DNA of 64,000 nt, from positions 1 through 64,000 of the IMG/VR virus record IMGVR_UViG_3300040801_001025, one strand, 5' to 3'. A program made the position numbers and the translations under genes. The stretch is from a virus. The notes below the pieces were generated by a model. The model saw nothing but the letters and a program-made list of their open reading frames with translations, was not told the DNA's origin and ran no database searches. Of the stretch, positions 42,801 to 50,938 are shown one piece after another; within the stretch, counting starts at the first letter, position 1, and the number at the start of each line of letters is the position of its first letter.

Positions 42801-44240
42801 AGTAGCTGTTGCTGTGTTTGTTGGTGTAAGTGTTGGAGTCAACGAAATAGTTGGAGTCACCGAAGGTGTTACCGAAGGTGTCAATGAAATCGTTGGTGTC
42901 AACGTTGGTGTAACTCGCGGGGTAAATGATGGCGTCACCGTAACCGCAGGTGTTTGTGTTGGCGTAACACTTGGTGTAGTAGTTGGCGTCACCGTATTTG
43001 TTGGTGTTAGACTAATTGTCGGCGTGTTAGTTGGCGTCAACGAAACTGTTGGTGTAACAGATGGTGTTACAGTATTTGACGGTGTAATAACTGGTGTAAA
43101 CGATGGCGTCACTGTCACTGGCGGTGTTACAGTTGGTGTTACAGTTGGTGTCACGCTCGTCGTAGGCGTCACGCTCGTTGTTGGATTCGGCGTAAATGCC
43201 GGTGTCTGAGTAACCGAAGGTGTTACCGTTGGTGTAATTGTTGGCGTATTTGTAGCAGACGGTGTTACCGTTGGCGTAATAGTATTCGTAGGCGTCACCG
43301 ATGGCGTTACCGTTGGCGTAATAGTATTCGTTGGTGTCGGTGTCGGCGTTGACGACAAAGTAATGAATGGTGTAAACGGTGGCGTATTCGTTGGCGTCAA
43401 TGTTGGTGTTAACGAAATTGTTGCTGTTAATGTTGGTGTCAACGAAATAGTTGGTGTCAGCGTTGGAGTCAACGAAATAGTTGGCGTCAATGTCGGTGTT
43501 AACGAAATTGTTGGTGTCAACGTTGGCGTAACTGTTGGTGTTACAGTAGCAGTGACTGTGCTAGTTGGTGTTACAGTAGCAGTGACTGTGCTAGTCGGTG
43601 TTACAGTAGCTGTTGGAGTAATACTTGGCGTTGGAGATACGGTTACAGATGGCGTAACCGTAGCAGTCACTGTGGCTGTTGGCGTCAACGTCGGCGTAAC
43701 CGTAGGAGTAGCAGTACTTGTTGGCGTCAATGTCGGCGTAACCGTAGGTGTGTTTGTCGCTGTCTGTGTCGGCGCAGGAGTTTGTGTTGGTGTAACGGTA
43801 GCTGTAGGTGTTACAGCCGCTGTAGCAGTTGCGGTAGGCGTTACAGCCGCCGTTTGCGACGGTGTTTGTGATGGCGTCTGAGACGGAGTAACAGTAACAG
43901 TTGGTGTAACCGTAGCAACCGGAGTTGGTGTAGGTGTAGGGAAGAACGTATCCACACCATAGAAAAAGAAATGCACGATGCCAGTTGTCGGTTCTGAGAA
44001 TTCAAACAGGACTGTATTACCATCGACAATACGGAATTTATCAGGAGTTACTTCTTGATTATTTATATAAACTTTTGCAATAACGCCACGAGTGTTCTGA
44101 CCGTGATCGATGGTCCAAACACTTTGAGCAGTTTCAATAGAAACAACAAAGGCAAGAAGCCCTTCAGCCACTTCAGTATTCCTGATGACATATTTACCTG
44201 TCGCCAAGTCCAGATAAAGTGGCACAATTCTACTTGTCAT
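39870..44240 (-). CDS. Long fibre with Thr/Pro stalk and two six-repeat propeller-like heads (1456 aa)
   Basis: Probable receptor-binding fibre. Residues 1-100 are a beta domain shared with the neighbouring 104-aa protein. Residues 101-800 are almost only Thr, Pro, Val, Ser, Ala and Leu in T-P-T-[VLIA] units, an extended rigid stalk that could be O-glycosylated. Residues about 806-1105 hold six repeats of some 50 residues with D-G-Y-x-x-G-G ... F-P-F-[ST]-[SA]-P-F-x-[TN]-x-T-D-[VI]-G-[DN]-[LI]. A second short Thr/Pro linker (about 1109-1143) precedes six more such repeats to the end. Six repeats each would fit two kelch-like six-bladed propellers. A minus-strand CATAAATA (44263-44270) lies upstream. 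Confidence 0.75.
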   Translation of the reverse strand: MTSRIVPLYLDLATGKYVIRNTEVAEGLLAFVVSIETAQSVWTIDHGQNTRGVIAKVYINNQEVTPDKFRIVDGNTVLFEFSEPTTGIVHFFFYGVDTFFPTPTPTPVATVTPTVTVTPSQTPSQTPSQTAAVTPTATATAAVTPTATVTPTQTPAPTQTATNTPTVTPTLTPTSTATPTVTPTLTPTATVTATVTPSVTVSPTPSITPTATVTPTSTVTATVTPTSTVTATVTPTVTPTLTPTISLTPTLTPTISLTPTLTPTISLTPTLTATISLTPTLTPTNTPPFTPFITLSSTPTPTPTNTITPTVTPSVTPTNTITPTVTPSATNTPTITPTVTPSVTQTPAFTPNPTTSVTPTTSVTPTVTPTVTPPVTVTPSFTPVITPSNTVTPSVTPTVSLTPTNTPTISLTPTNTVTPTTTPSVTPTQTPAVTVTPSFTPRVTPTLTPTISLTPSVTPSVTPTISLTPTLTPTNTATATVTPTVTPTISLTPTLTPTMSATVTITPSATPTISLTPTLTPTLTVTATPTATVILTPTNTATVTPTPTLSPTITASATVTPTITPTNTASVTPTATVTPTLTPTGTPAGTPGVSVTPTPTASITPTLTATVTITPTTTPSVTPANTVTPTVTATVTPSATVTPTVTVTQSTTPTLTPTGTPAGTPGASVTPTPTASITPTLTATPTITPTNTASVTPTASITPTVTPTLTATPTNTPTVTASVTPTASITPTVTPTVTPTNTASVTPTTTLTPTLTPTLTATLTPTVTPSSSGVPVSPTPTVTPTVTVSVTITPTPSPTPLSELEGLFTGYTAGGYTTPANVSTSEIRSFPFSSPFTNATNIGSLQVAIFVGEGAASGSDGYVMGGATGTGPFGRSDSVESFPFTSPFTTTTDVGNLTTGLFNLSASSDGNSGYVAGGDSAGGVTNVIQEYPFAAPFITATDIGDLNVATNRFAGTQSDTHGYTMGGRTPVTPFVNTIERYPFTTSFTTATDVGNLTETINLSTGHNSDTDGYRAGGTAPGSVRTVDRFPFSAPFVTATDVGDIGPTGRYQASGHSSNTDGFIGGGLAPVTLFSITRFPFSSPFTNSTDVGDIGGGIARGSSGLEDGTGFAPTPTPTPTVTVTPTLTPTATPTPTVTPTPSAGALSYNDGYISGGYSSSPSIVYNDVRSFPLSSPFTIATDIGSLNSNRSVATGHSGSTDLFVAGGFDSGVPIIYASVDRIPASSPFVTATDVGDLIAPIANASGVSDLSSSQGFTIGGFEPTLSPAVRSSIRSFPFSAPFTTSSAIGDMTQASVNGSGHESDTDGYVSGGRNPNNPAPILLNTIESFPLSSPFVTSTDVGDLITERWRTGGTQSDSDGYFVAGDLNFPGGAGTAQVDRFPFSTPFVTATDVGDLAVPKRLGRALRSASDGYHAGDTLSNRIDRFPFAAPFTTSTDVGDIASSGNVLNSVAAQSTS
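41841..43940 (-). repeat. Degenerate 12-base coding repeat of the fibre stalk
   Basis: About 2.1 kb made of ACN-CCN-ACN-GTN-type units coding for Thr-Pro-Thr-x. Many units repeat exactly at the DNA level over tens of bases (for example runs of GGTGTCAACGTT on the plus strand), so the tract should be prone to length change by recombination. Confidence 0.85.
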
Positions 44241-44281
44241 TTACAAACTCCACGGTTAATCATATTTATGCTAGCTACCCC

Positions 44282-44289
44282 TATAAATA
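44282..44289 (+). promoter_or_regulatory. Late promoter box TATAAATA
   Basis: Exact box, 21 bases before the ATG at 44311 with GGAGAGG between. It diverges from the long fibre gene. Confidence 0.8.
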
Positions 44290-44310
44290 CAATACACGGA
44301 GAGGTTATAA

Positions 44311-45114
44311 ATGAGAGACCGCAGAAGAAAATATATTCCTAATCCATTTTTTGATGATCAAAAAGATTTGATTAGTGATGTTGACGAACTTTTAGCTGAC
44401 TATGGTATGGATGATATCGTTCGTGGTAGAGGTCCGCGTCAAGGTTTAGATAAGATGGCACGTTCCATGACTGGTAGTCGTGATGGTGTAATAGGTAGCC
44501 AGTTCCGTCGTGTACTTCGACCAGATAGAACTGAATTACCTTCTGTTGGCCAATTCACCGACGATGATTATGAGCCGAGAAATGCTCGTGGTTCATTAGT
44601 TTATAAAGACCCTGACTATTATAGAAACGAATATAATAGTTTTGACGATTTAGAAGACTTTGATATTGATGCTGAGTTCATTTATAATCTAGAGAATCCT
44701 GAAGAAGATGAGCTTGAAGGCCGTAAATTCGATTTCGATGACGATATGGACGATGAAGAGTTGGATTTCGGTGACGATAATGATACACTAGATGACTCTG
44801 ACGAAGAGGACATGAATGAAGAAGAATCGTCCGATGAGGAAGAAGACCTTGGTCCAAAATACGAGGGTGTTGTCCGAGCGGTCAAGGGTGCGTACTTGGT
44901 ATCACGCAAAGAACAAGCAGATGAAACCTTCACTGAAGTCTGGATTTACAACGTAGGTAAAGACTTCGACTGTGAATCTAATGTTCGCAAAGCTATTTTG
45001 GCTGGAACTGACATTGATCCTACTAAGAATGTATCGGAAGACAAGTCTCAGGAAGCAGTTCTTAAAACTGTTGGTAACGTTCAATTCCTTACAATTACAG
45101 GGTTGCAGAGCTAA
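44311..45114 (+). CDS. Acidic hypothetical protein, probably virion-associated (267 aa)
   Basis: Unrecognised. Basic first 15 residues, then a polar segment, a strongly acidic Asp/Glu-rich stretch (about 110-185) and a C-terminal beta-rich domain ('YEGVVRAVKGAYLVSRK...WIYNVG'). The late promoter suggests a structural or head-maturation role. Confidence 0.65.
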   Translation: MRDRRRKYIPNPFFDDQKDLISDVDELLADYGMDDIVRGRGPRQGLDKMARSMTGSRDGVIGSQFRRVLRPDRTELPSVGQFTDDDYEPRNARGSLVYKDPDYYRNEYNSFDDLEDFDIDAEFIYNLENPEEDELEGRKFDFDDDMDDEELDFGDDNDTLDDSDEEDMNEEESSDEEEDLGPKYEGVVRAVKGAYLVSRKEQADETFTEVWIYNVGKDFDCESNVRKAILAGTDIDPTKNVSEDKSQEAVLKTVGNVQFLTITGLQS

Positions 45115-45154
45115 GATAATATATGGTACAATCCACTGATTAGGAGAGTACCAT
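45103..45154 (+). promoter_or_regulatory. Possible promoter and start-codon dyad
   Basis: TTGCAG (45103-45108), 18 bases, TACAAT (45127-45132). A 7-bp inverted repeat ATGGTAC/GTACCAT (45123-45129 with 45148-45154) spans the -10 and the start codon of the next gene, the same layout as before the gp44 gene. Confidence 0.45.
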
Positions 45155-45566
45155 GGATGACAAAAAAGTCGTTTTTGACGGCATCAAAGAAAACCCCAAT
45201 CAATCTGAACACCAAAAAGAGCTAGAACACTACGTGGCACTATTCCGTGTGGCAGTTCGTGCTCAAATGGCCCTCGCCAAAGAATACATGGCGTATCGCA
45301 GTAATGTACTTGAAGCCAAAACGGCACCCAAGAAAGAACTTTACGAGAAGAAGTGTGCTAAAGTCAAGGCTGAGTTTGATGAAGTCAGTGAAAAAGCAAT
45401 GGCATTGGCTGATCTACTTGCGTCGAAAGGTATCGATGTGGACTCCATTGTCGATAAAATGATTACAGAGCATGCCCAAGATCAAGAACAATCTGCAAAG
45501 GACGAAGAATTGGTTGGTGAAATCGCTGAAGTACAAGTAGATGAAATTCCGAAGGATACTGAATGA
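45153..45566 (+). CDS. Helical hypothetical protein (137 aa)
   Basis: Unrecognised. Entirely helical and charged, with long amphipathic stretches that should form a coiled coil (about 20-90) and an acidic tail. Ribosome binding site TAGGAG. First gene of a tightly overlapping operon that runs to 48142. Confidence 0.7.
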   Translation: MDDKKVVFDGIKENPNQSEHQKELEHYVALFRVAVRAQMALAKEYMAYRSNVLEAKTAPKKELYEKKCAKVKAEFDEVSEKAMALADLLASKGIDVDSIVDKMITEHAQDQEQSAKDEELVGEIAEVQVDEIPKDTE

Positions 45567-46147
45567 AATTAGTTGGAATATCTGGTGCCCAAGGACAGGG
45601 CAAAAGCACTACTATAAATGAACTAGCAAAGCAAGAAGGCTTTATTAGAAGTGAAGTGCAAACTGCCAGAAGTATTTTAACAGGATGGCAGTTGACACTA
45701 AACGAAGTTAACAAATATCCACCGTTGAAAGTCAGGTTTCAAGAGGAATTGCTTAGACGCCATGAACAAGCAATCACACTTAATCCTGTGACCAAAACAC
45801 TAGAGCATGGAATTGTTCTTATAGAACGAACATTTGCGGATATTTTTGTATATGCAATGGTTTCACTAGGAGCATATAACGACTATAGTGATTGGCTAGA
45901 AGATTACTACAGACGTTGTGCTAAAGCACAAGAAGAACATTTTGAGCATGTTTTTTATCTGACTGGTCGGCAAAACTATACACCGGAAGAAGATGGCGTT
46001 CGCTCAACAAACAAATTCTTTGCATCTATGGTTGATCACCAGATTGCATATCATAGTATTAAGATGGGTAATTGCCACTATGTCGATACACCAGATTTAA
46101 ATGAAAGAGTTCAAAGGATTATAGACGTATGTACAAACCTAAAGTAA
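45563..46147 (+). CDS. P-loop kinase, AAA_28/NadR-kinase-like
   Basis: Predicted nucleoside or nucleotide kinase. Walker A 'GAQGQGKST' at residues 8-16 after a first beta strand; 'IVLIERTFADIFVYAMVSLG' (about 89-108) corresponds to the D-R-x-x-x-D-x-x-x-Y substrate-binding segment of the AAA_28 (NadR C-terminal, ribosylnicotinamide kinase) and deoxynucleoside-kinase families. 194 aa. The NadR resemblance raises the possibility of a third NAD-salvage step, but a dNMP-type kinase is equally possible. ATGA overlap with the preceding gene. Confidence 0.65.
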   Translation: MKLVGISGAQGQGKSTTINELAKQEGFIRSEVQTARSILTGWQLTLNEVNKYPPLKVRFQEELLRRHEQAITLNPVTKTLEHGIVLIERTFADIFVYAMVSLGAYNDYSDWLEDYYRRCAKAQEEHFEHVFYLTGRQNYTPEEDGVRSTNKFFASMVDHQIAYHSIKMGNCHYVDTPDLNERVQRIIDVCTNLK

Positions 46148-46743
46148 TATTTTGTGCTGACTGTGAAACAAGTGGTCTCAATTGGGGCTATGAAGAAGCT
46201 TGTAGTAATATCAAAGTTTGTCAGGATTATCAGTCCGTTCAATGGGGATTTGTAGCAGTTGATGCTACAACCTTAGAAACACTTGGTGAGAAAAAGATCA
46301 ACATCAAATGGAACGGTGTTGCCAAGTGGACACAAGGTGCTGAGAAGATTCATGGTCTTAGTAAAGAATGGCTAGAAGAAAATGGTGTAACTGAAGAAGA
46401 GGCCATTGTTGAAATGGTAGAATTCTGGTCGGAATACGTAGACTTATCGAATCCTATTTTCTTCATGGGTCACCATTGGCGCTCATTTGATCATTTCTTC
46501 TTGGAAGATTTGTTTATCAGACACGAAGTAGAGGGTGTGAAGTTTAGTCATAAAGTGCTAGACACATACTCATTGGCCATGGGAACTCTTGGACTGTCGA
46601 GTTCCGATGATATTTTCAAAGCGGTTGGGCTAAATAATAGAACAACCCATGATGCTTTGGAAGATGCACAAATGACAGTCGAAGCATTTAAAAGGATACG
46701 CAGAATATGGAAAAAGCTATTACAGAACTATCAAGAAAAGTAG
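46129..46743 (+). CDS. DnaQ-like 3'-5' exonuclease (DEDDh)
   Basis: Proofreading-type exonuclease. Exo I 'FCADCETSGLN' (Asp11, Glu13), then 'IHGLSKEW', Exo II 'GHHWRSFDHFFL' (Asp near residue 123) and Exo III 'THDALEDAQMTVEAF' (His-x4-Asp). 204 aa, the size of the DnaQ epsilon catalytic domain or of T4 DexA-type enzymes (227 aa). Could proofread for the split DnaE-like polymerase encoded in this window; that link is an inference. It overlaps the kinase gene by 19 bases. Confidence 0.85.
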   Translation: MYKPKVIFCADCETSGLNWGYEEACSNIKVCQDYQSVQWGFVAVDATTLETLGEKKINIKWNGVAKWTQGAEKIHGLSKEWLEENGVTEEEAIVEMVEFWSEYVDLSNPIFFMGHHWRSFDHFFLEDLFIRHEVEGVKFSHKVLDTYSLAMGTLGLSSSDDIFKAVGLNNRTTHDALEDAQMTVEAFKRIRRIWKKLLQNYQEK

Positions 46744-46883
46744 ATAGATTGATCCACAGAGTTGATTCTCTTGAAAAAGAGAATGCTTCTCTCAAGAGAA
46801 TGATAGCTAACAATAAGCATCGTATGAACAAAACTACAAAGCGTTTGCGTTCCGCACGTACACGTCTGGATAATATGGCATAA
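46707..46883 (+). CDS. Small coiled-coil basic protein (58 aa)
   Basis: ATG inside the end of the exonuclease gene, stop merged with the next start (TAATG). The first 35 residues show a heptad pattern of Leu/Ile/Val (leucine-zipper-like, 'VDRLIHRVDSLEKENASLK'), followed by a Lys/Arg-rich tail. Possibly a small DNA-binding or structural peptide; no family recognised. Supported by continuous overlap on both sides. Confidence 0.6.
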   Translation: MEKAITELSRKVDRLIHRVDSLEKENASLKRMIANNKHRMNKTTKRLRSARTRLDNMA

Positions 46884-47275
46884 TGTTAGCTGTTCTTGGA
46901 TTATTAGGTAGGAGCCCCGCATTTACCGGGGTTCTTATTATGGCGCTAGTTGGAGCCCTTGCATGGGGAGGTATCCAAACTTGGCGTATTGGTACTTTGG
47001 AAAATGAAGTACGAGAAGCTGAAAATAAACAAGAACGTGCTGAACAGCAAACACAAGCATGTCGCGACCAAATGTCAGTTCAAAATGAGAGAATTCAAGA
47101 CTTATCTGATGACAGAAAGTTTCGTGACGGGATGATCGATATGCTTAGAGAAAACATCGATACAGAACGTGAAAGAACTCAACGTACAATCACATCTTTG
47201 ATAGATGCCCCAGTTCCAGAAAATTGTGAGGCTGCAATTCAATTCTTACGTGATGGCTTAGGAGACTTCAAATGA
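46883..47275 (+). CDS. i-spanin (Rz-like)
   Basis: Inner-membrane subunit of the two-component spanin that joins inner and outer membrane at lysis. One N-terminal membrane helix at about residues 12-32, then a long periplasmic coiled coil (35-105), ending 'ENCEAAIQFLRDGLGDF' as in many Rz proteins. 130 aa. It overlaps the o-spanin gene by four bases, the classic Rz/Rz1 order. Confidence 0.82.
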   Translation: MLAVLGLLGRSPAFTGVLIMALVGALAWGGIQTWRIGTLENEVREAENKQERAEQQTQACRDQMSVQNERIQDLSDDRKFRDGMIDMLRENIDTERERTQRTITSLIDAPVPENCEAAIQFLRDGLGDFK

Positions 47276-47808
47276 GAGTACTAGTTATCCTAATTGCCGT
47301 ATTGATGCTATCTGGCTGTGATTGGCTTACTAAACCATCTCCCGAGATTGTTTATCAAGAGAAATATGTTCCAGTATCGAATGTACCTAAGCCTCCAGAA
47401 ATTAATTGCCCTCGTCCGTTATTAGAGACCACGCCGACAAATGCATCGGAAGGTGAAATAGCGAAAGCTTACCGTATTTCAGCATTACAGTATAGAGATT
47501 GTTTGTTGCTATATAGAAAGGTAACAGACGTATATGATAGATTAGCAGAGGAAGATAATGCTCGCATTGAAAGGTTTAACGATAATCAAACGCAAAGTCC
47601 GACTGGACCTTTCTCCGCAGGCTCGCCACGGTCTAACCCATCAACTACAGATGGCACTTCCTTTGACGAAGAAGCATTGCGGAGAGAACTTGGTATTGAT
47701 CCAAGTTCAACCGGACCAGTGTCTACCCCAAGAACCGCTAGCGATCCATTCGCCAGTGTGCGGGAAGATATAAACGAAGTAGCAGAGAAAGACTATGAAA
47801 TTAACTGA
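47272..47808 (+). CDS. o-spanin lipoprotein (Rz1-like)
   Basis: Outer-membrane lipoprotein partner of the i-spanin. Signal peptide with lipobox L-S-G-C (Cys16). Pro-rich segments after the lipid anchor ('VPKPPEINCPRP') are usual for Rz1. At 178 aa it is longer than most; the C-terminal half is low-complexity, Ser/Thr/Pro-rich and acidic. Overlaps the next gene by 14 bases. Confidence 0.8.
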   Translation: MRVLVILIAVLMLSGCDWLTKPSPEIVYQEKYVPVSNVPKPPEINCPRPLLETTPTNASEGEIAKAYRISALQYRDCLLLYRKVTDVYDRLAEEDNARIERFNDNQTQSPTGPFSAGSPRSNPSTTDGTSFDEEALRRELGIDPSSTGPVSTPRTASDPFASVREDINEVAEKDYEIN

Positions 47809-48142
47809 TGTGTTAACAGAGAATGCCAAGAAGGATGAGCACAAGCCAGTTTTTAAAGAGACTGATCCTGAAGCTCCATTCCCCAATGATACTATAAAGG
47901 CTCTCGAAAGAGAAATCAACAAGAAAGCGAAGGATTTAGAACGCGATTGGGATTGTGCCATCAGTGTCGTAGACTCATGTTTTAAAGATTTAAAAGTCCC
48001 AAAACCCTCTCCCTTAGTAACTAAAAGATGGGAACAATATGAAGATTTAATTGCTGATGCAGTTAAACAACTTTACGATGCTCGTGGATTAGCTGGTTCA
48101 TGGCGTCAAAGTGGAAACATCTTTAAACAATTCAATAAATAA
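47795..48142 (+). CDS. Hypothetical protein with head-targeting-like N-terminus (115 aa)
   Basis: Starts MKLTDVLTEN, which looks like a T4 capsid-targeting peptide with an L-x-E site. The remaining 105 residues are helical and charged. Function unknown; if the peptide is real, the mature protein is inside the head. Confidence 0.6.
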   Translation: MKLTDVLTENAKKDEHKPVFKETDPEAPFPNDTIKALEREINKKAKDLERDWDCAISVVDSCFKDLKVPKPSPLVTKRWEQYEDLIADAVKQLYDARGLAGSWRQSGNIFKQFNK

Positions 48143-48162
48143 GGGAAAGAGGGATATTTCTC

Positions 48163-49941
48163 ATGAACAAAAGTCTTTACAGAATGCGCGTTTTGACAGG
48201 ACAGGCTCAAGATAGCAGCCTTGTCAATGATCTTTACGAAAACTATGGCATCGATGAGGTCGAAGGCCACGGTAACATTACTGACAAAGAAGGTCCATTC
48301 CTTATGCCGAATGGCCGCACAGTATACTACAGCTTGACCGAGAAGAAATTCTACGATCCAGTTGTTAAACAACCACTGAATGAATCCGAAGCGCGCGATC
48401 TATATAGCTCTGATCGCTATGACGCTGGTGTCATTCTACATGCCTATAAAGATGGAGAAGAAACTCCAATCCGACTAGAATCCGCTGAAGCAATTCCGCA
48501 AATGGCAGACACCATGCTTGCTAACGGTTTCTCACAGTTTTCTGTGAGCATGGACGATGTAATTCGTGCTCCATATGCCCCAGATAGAGAAACTGTTGAA
48601 GAGGCATGCTGGAAGGGTTACACGCAGAAAGGATATAAGAAGAAAGGCGGTAAGCGTGTTCCTAATTGCGTAAAGGAAGGCAAGCTAACTGCTGGCGAAG
48701 CCAACAAGCTTGATAAACTCAAGAAAGAGTACGAAGATGGCTCCATGTACAAGAACATGATTCAGCAGTATGGTGAAGAAGAAGGCAAACAGGTTTTCTA
48801 TGCCACACTAACCAACATGGCTAAAGAAGCAGTTGAAGACGTAGCTGTTCTTGAAAGCAAGAATCATCCTGATGGTGATATGGCTATGCGTCAAGTTCAA
48901 ACGATGCAGAAGAATGTAAAGCGTCTTATGTCCATGCTTTCTGACAGTGCGGACTATCCAGCATGGTGGCAGTCTAAGTTAACGAAGGCTGAAGATTACC
49001 TTGATGTTGTAACAGATTATCTTGCAAGTGAACCAGTCACAGAAGGTGCAGTTGTCCCAACAGAAGTTGCTAAAAAATATAAAGACATTATTCCGAATGG
49101 TGCTTTGAAAAATCTTGGTATGGCTGAAATTGAAGAATTCTATCGCACGATGGCTGATGGAAATATTACAGATGAAGCTGGTGTTAGAGAATTAGTTTCA
49201 AAGTTAGAACAACAGCAGAAAGGTGCAATGAAAGGTGCTGAAGCTGTATCTAGGGGTCGTATGTCTGAATCTGCTCAGCTTGATGAAGCAGCCAAGTATG
49301 CTAAAAAGGCAAGTAAGTCCGGTAAAGAAGTAGGTAGCGACACACCTGATTCCAAGCGTGATCGAAAGAAAGCTGAAAAAGATGAGGCTGATAAAAAAGC
49401 TCCAAATGAAAGCCCATTTGTAAAAGGCGATAAAGTCAAGCATGGAAGCAAAGAAAAAGTTGTGGTTGTACCAAATGGTCCAGCTAACCTAGTAGGTGTA
49501 GCTGACTCCATGGATGGTAAAGTCTCTATGGTAAAAATTGGTTCATTGACTCGTTTGGATGAAGCCGTAGATGCAACTGTTTTTGGTAACACTGGATTCT
49601 ACCACGCTGTTGATGATGCTGAACAGAAGGGTGAGCGTACTGGTAAAGATTACCTTGGTACATCTGTTAAGACGCCTCGTGAAGTTATCGAAGCTATTGA
49701 CAAGCGTATCAAAGAAGTACAAGAGTCTATTGACCGCTATGACCGTAAAGGGTACAATGAGAAGAGTATCAAGGTCAATGTCATTGAGGCTCTAGAGCAG
49801 ATCAAGAAGAACCTTCAGCAAGGTGACTTGGAAGGTATCAAAGAAGCTCAGATTTACTTTGGCACATTGATGAGCCCAATCTGGGATTTCTTCCCGGCTC
49901 AGCTTGTTAACTACATTGCAAAAGGTCCAAGCTCTGAGTAA
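48163..49941 (+). CDS. Large hypothetical virion-associated protein (592 aa)
   Basis: Unrecognised as a defined gp. It contains 'EACWKGYTQKGYKKKGGKRVPNCV' (about residues 147-170), a motif repeated in many marine T4-like phage proteins, and 'ADYPAWWQSKLTKAEDYLDVVTDYL' (about 265-290), also typical of them. Residues 370-425 are Lys/Ser/Glu-rich and disordered. A strong terminator follows. Virion location is an inference from those shared motifs. Confidence 0.6.
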   Translation: MNKSLYRMRVLTGQAQDSSLVNDLYENYGIDEVEGHGNITDKEGPFLMPNGRTVYYSLTEKKFYDPVVKQPLNESEARDLYSSDRYDAGVILHAYKDGEETPIRLESAEAIPQMADTMLANGFSQFSVSMDDVIRAPYAPDRETVEEACWKGYTQKGYKKKGGKRVPNCVKEGKLTAGEANKLDKLKKEYEDGSMYKNMIQQYGEEEGKQVFYATLTNMAKEAVEDVAVLESKNHPDGDMAMRQVQTMQKNVKRLMSMLSDSADYPAWWQSKLTKAEDYLDVVTDYLASEPVTEGAVVPTEVAKKYKDIIPNGALKNLGMAEIEEFYRTMADGNITDEAGVRELVSKLEQQQKGAMKGAEAVSRGRMSESAQLDEAAKYAKKASKSGKEVGSDTPDSKRDRKKAEKDEADKKAPNESPFVKGDKVKHGSKEKVVVVPNGPANLVGVADSMDGKVSMVKIGSLTRLDEAVDATVFGNTGFYHAVDDAEQKGERTGKDYLGTSVKTPREVIEAIDKRIKEVQESIDRYDRKGYNEKSIKVNVIEALEQIKKNLQQGDLEGIKEAQIYFGTLMSPIWDFFPAQLVNYIAKGPSSE

Positions 49942-49969
49942 TCTCCTGACTCCACGATAGTGAGTGTTG

Positions 49970-49997
49970 AAAAAGGGAGCTTTATGCTCCCTTTTTG
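49970..49997 (+). terminator. Intrinsic terminator
   Basis: Stem AAAAAGGGAGC/GCTCCCTTTTT with a five-base loop, T-rich on both sides, so it could work in both directions. Confidence 0.88.
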
Positions 49998-50005
49998 TTT
50001 GCCTT

Positions 50006-50032
50006 GATAAATACAAATGAGAATGATTATTA
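50006..50032 (+). promoter_or_regulatory. Late-promoter variant followed by a near-consensus Fur box
   Basis: GATAAATA (50006-50013) is one base from the late box. TGAGAATGATTATTA (50018-50032) matches the 7-1-7 Fur consensus TGATAAT-N-ATTATCA at 12 of 14 positions, and lies at the expected transcription start of the ferredoxin gene. Confidence 0.5.
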
Positions 50033-50046
50033 CTATGGAAGACGAT

Positions 50047-50274
50047 ATGTACATTTGTTTATGTTCTGATCTTCGTCAGAGTCAGATTGAAGAAGCTATA
50101 CAGGAAGGTGCTAGGACACTTGAAGAAGTGCAGGAGTCTACGACGGCGTGTACGGGTTGCGAGTCATGCCGTGAGGAAATTGAAGATATGCTTAATCGTC
50201 TTTCTTTTTCTTCGCTGAATGAATCACTTCACGAATCTTCTTGCGACGATTTCGTTGCTCATTTGTCTTCCTGA
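50047..50274 (+). CDS. Bfd-like [2Fe-2S] ferredoxin
   Basis: Bacterioferritin-associated ferredoxin type protein. The Cys spacing is exact: C-x-C at residues 4 and 6 and C-x2-C at 38 and 41, with the helix-turn-helix fold between them ('QSQIEEAIQEGARTLEEV'). In bacteria Bfd reduces and releases iron from bacterioferritin when iron is scarce. The ATG at 50047 is chosen because it gives the usual M-Y-x-C-L-C start and follows GGAAG. The last 25 residues are extra compared with Bfd and overlap the convergent gene by 83 bases. Confidence 0.75.
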   Translation: MYICLCSDLRQSQIEEAIQEGARTLEEVQESTTACTGCESCREEIEDMLNRLSFSSLNESLHESSCDDFVAHLSS

Positions 50275-50938
50275 TTTCAGCAACACTTTCAAAGAATGAG
50301 CCTGTAGTGATTGGTTCAGTAGGCTCTGGCGTGGCTGTAGCTGTTGTTTGAATCTTATGAGTTGGTGTAGCAGTTTTACTTAGACCAGCTAGAATTTCAC
50401 GAACTTGCTTACTCTTATCGCTAGATACGCTACTTTCATTCAATGCCTTCTTAGCTTCTTTTAACGTAGTAGTTGGTGTTACTTCCGGCGTTGGTGTAGG
50501 CTTAGTTGCAGTAACCTTCTTGGTTACTTTCGGCGTAGCTTCCGGTGTGGCAGTAGGTTCCGGCGTAGCGGTTGTTTTCTTCGCGGTTTTATTAGTTAGG
50601 CGTTGTGCAAGTGAAGTCTTTGTAGGAACATCCGTATCCTTCTTCATCTTAACATCAAATGCTTTCTTATCTAGTAAATTAAAAGAGCCACGGTCTGCTT
50701 CAAATCTAGCATTACCGTAATACACACAAAGCTTATAGTCAAGTGTTTTGTTTACAAGATGTGATACTGCGTCAGTAATTGTAAAGATGAACTTGGTATC
50801 ATTTACATTCTTAGCAGGGAAAGCATATCTAACATCATTTTGAAGTACGCAAAACTCAACATCTGTTTCATGCATAGGAATGCCAGTGGACGTAATTTCC
50901 ACTTCATAGGGCACGCCCACAGCAACGATTAAACTCAT
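50192..50938 (-). CDS. Virion protein with Thr/Pro-rich region (248 aa)
   Basis: Unrecognised. The first 95 residues are a beta-rich domain ('VAVGVPYEVEITSTGIPM'). Residues about 125-165 and 200-220 are Thr/Pro-rich repeats similar in style to the fibre stalk. The C-terminus is basic. The ATG at 50938 follows GGAAGAA. Part of a three-gene minus-strand virion operon. Confidence 0.65.
   Translation of the reverse strand: MSLIVAVGVPYEVEITSTGIPMHETDVEFCVLQNDVRYAFPAKNVNDTKFIFTITDAVSHLVNKTLDYKLCVYYGNARFEADRGSFNLLDKKAFDVKMKKDTDVPTKTSLAQRLTNKTAKKTTATPEPTATPEATPKVTKKVTATKPTPTPEVTPTTTLKEAKKALNESSVSSDKSKQVREILAGLSKTATPTHKIQTTATATPEPTEPITTGSFFESVAEIRKTNEQRNRRKKIREVIHSAKKKKDD

Noticed and set aside
42400-43881. 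Long plus-strand open frames coding Val/Gly-rich repeats opposite the long fibre
   Set aside because: They are antisense to the Thr/Pro stalk repeat and have no ribosome binding site; the composition follows from the repeat.
41841-43940. CRISPR-like array because of regular short repeats
   Set aside because: The repeats are contiguous 12-base coding units with no spacers, inside one intact gene.
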